From: an uncultured archaeon
GTDB taxonomy: Archaea > Nanobdellota > Nanobdellia > Woesearchaeales > CAIVOO01
Reading direction: 5' to 3'
DNA length: 5,648 nt
Assembly (NCBI GenBank): GCA_903907555.1
Contig: CAIVOO010000019.1
Span: 1-5,648 of the forward strand
The notes beneath the pieces are model-generated. The model saw nothing but the letters and a program-made list of their open reading frames with translations. It ran no database searches and was not told the origin of the DNA. Every line of letters begins with the position of its first letter. Within the stretch, counting starts at the first letter, position 1. Both the position numbers and the translations under genes were made by a program. Shown in pieces: positions 5,178 through 5,648 of this stretch.

Positions 5178-5648
5178 TTTTTTCTTAATTTGGTGCCTTC
5201 TGGAGTATCCAGAACAGCATATCCTGAAGTTACTAAATAATTCCTCAGCTCGTCAGATTTCTTCCAATCCTTGGCTTTTCTTGCAGAATCCCTTTCAGCA
5301 ACTAATTTCTCTATTTCTGCAGGAAGCTTCTCGATGTTCCCGACAACTTTGTCAAGATTTAGCCCTAAAACCTTGTCAAAATCAAGAGCAAGTTCATATT
5401 TTTCTTTATTGTTGAGCTCATCGCTTCTCAATACAGCCCATAAGAATGCAAGAGCTTTTGTTGTGTCAAGATCTTCATTGATTAATCCTTTGAATTGCTC
5501 TTTGTACTCCTCAATTTTTTTGGGATCTGCCTTTTCTTTTGATTCTTTTATCTCAATTATTTTCTCTCTCATCTTTTTCAGGGAGTTTTTCGCATTATCA
5601 AGCGATTCGTATGTGAATTGCAGTTGCGTCCTGTAATGCGCTCCTATG
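5171..5648 (-). CDS. cysS: Cysteinyl-tRNA synthetase, C-terminal part (5' end outside window)
   Basis: The frame enters from the right edge and ends with TAA at 5171-5173, leaving 158 residues. It opens with IGAHYRTQLQFTYESLDNAK, the conserved stretch that begins the anticodon-binding (DALR-type) helical region of cysteinyl-tRNA synthetases. The closing part, AERDSARKAKDWKKSDELRN followed by a Gly-Tyr turn and LDTPEGTKLRK, is the typical C-terminal helix pair and strand of the enzyme. The HIGH and KMSKS catalytic motifs and the zinc ligands would lie upstream, outside the window. The enzyme charges tRNA-Cys with cysteine using ATP in the cytoplasm. An internal ATG at 5570-5572 also opens this frame but falls in the middle of the conserved domain and is not the start. 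The gene looks intact as far as it can be seen. Confidence 0.95.
   Translation of the reverse strand, partial: IGAHYRTQLQFTYESLDNAKNSLKKMREKIIEIKESKEKADPKKIEEYKEQFKGLINEDLDTTKALAFLWAVLRSDELNNKEKYELALDFDKVLGLNLDKVVGNIEKLPAEIEKLVAERDSARKAKDWKKSDELRNYLVTSGYAVLDTPEGTKLRKNI

Noticed and set aside
5271..5636. Plus-strand open frame of 121 codons opposite cysteinyl-tRNA synthetase
   Set aside because: The minus strand has clear synthetase motifs across this stretch; the plus frame is a Ser/Phe-rich shadow.

Overview
The window looks like a piece of a small-genome archaeon, most likely a DPANN lineage such as Woesearchaeota or Pacearchaeota. The reasons are: a surface protein starting with the N-terminus RRAQITVFIIIG, which I know mainly from those groups; AT-rich spacers with archaeal TATA boxes and T-tract terminators; GGTG/GAGGT-type ribosome-binding sites; and tightly packed small membrane-protein genes. 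The lineage is inferred from protein style, not from a marker gene. Every gene I can support lies on the minus strand, so the window reads from right to left.

Right part (5648 to about 4406). The C-terminal end of cysteinyl-tRNA synthetase enters from the right edge. It is followed by a two-helix membrane protein of the DUF3566-like type. One base further on comes a 151-residue single-pass membrane protein with six extracytoplasmic cysteines. T-rich tracts just after that gene probably end this transcription unit.

Control region (about 4308-4405). This short AT-rich spacer holds two TATA-like palindromes, an inverted repeat between them, and two perfect copies of a 12-bp box (AAAGCTGCATTT) flanking the whole arrangement. 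The proximal TATA box sits about 27 bases before the next start codon, and there is no ribosome-binding site, so the transcript may be leaderless.

Left part (4307 to 1). This is a tightly coupled three-gene unit. It starts with a 43-residue ribbon-helix-helix DNA-binding protein. That gene overlaps by ATGA a 327-residue pilin-like, probably glycosylated surface protein with an Ig-like C-terminus. The third gene encodes a very large exported protein that overlaps or nearly abuts the second and is still open at the left edge, with 1067 codons visible. It has a signal peptide, a beta-rich cysteine-containing first half with a coiled-coil insert, and a cysteine-free helical, TPR-like second half.

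Working model (inference): the tiny regulator binds the 12-bp boxes and controls its own operon, which makes two partner cell-surface proteins. The plus-strand open frames across 109-2991 are shadows of the long minus-strand gene.
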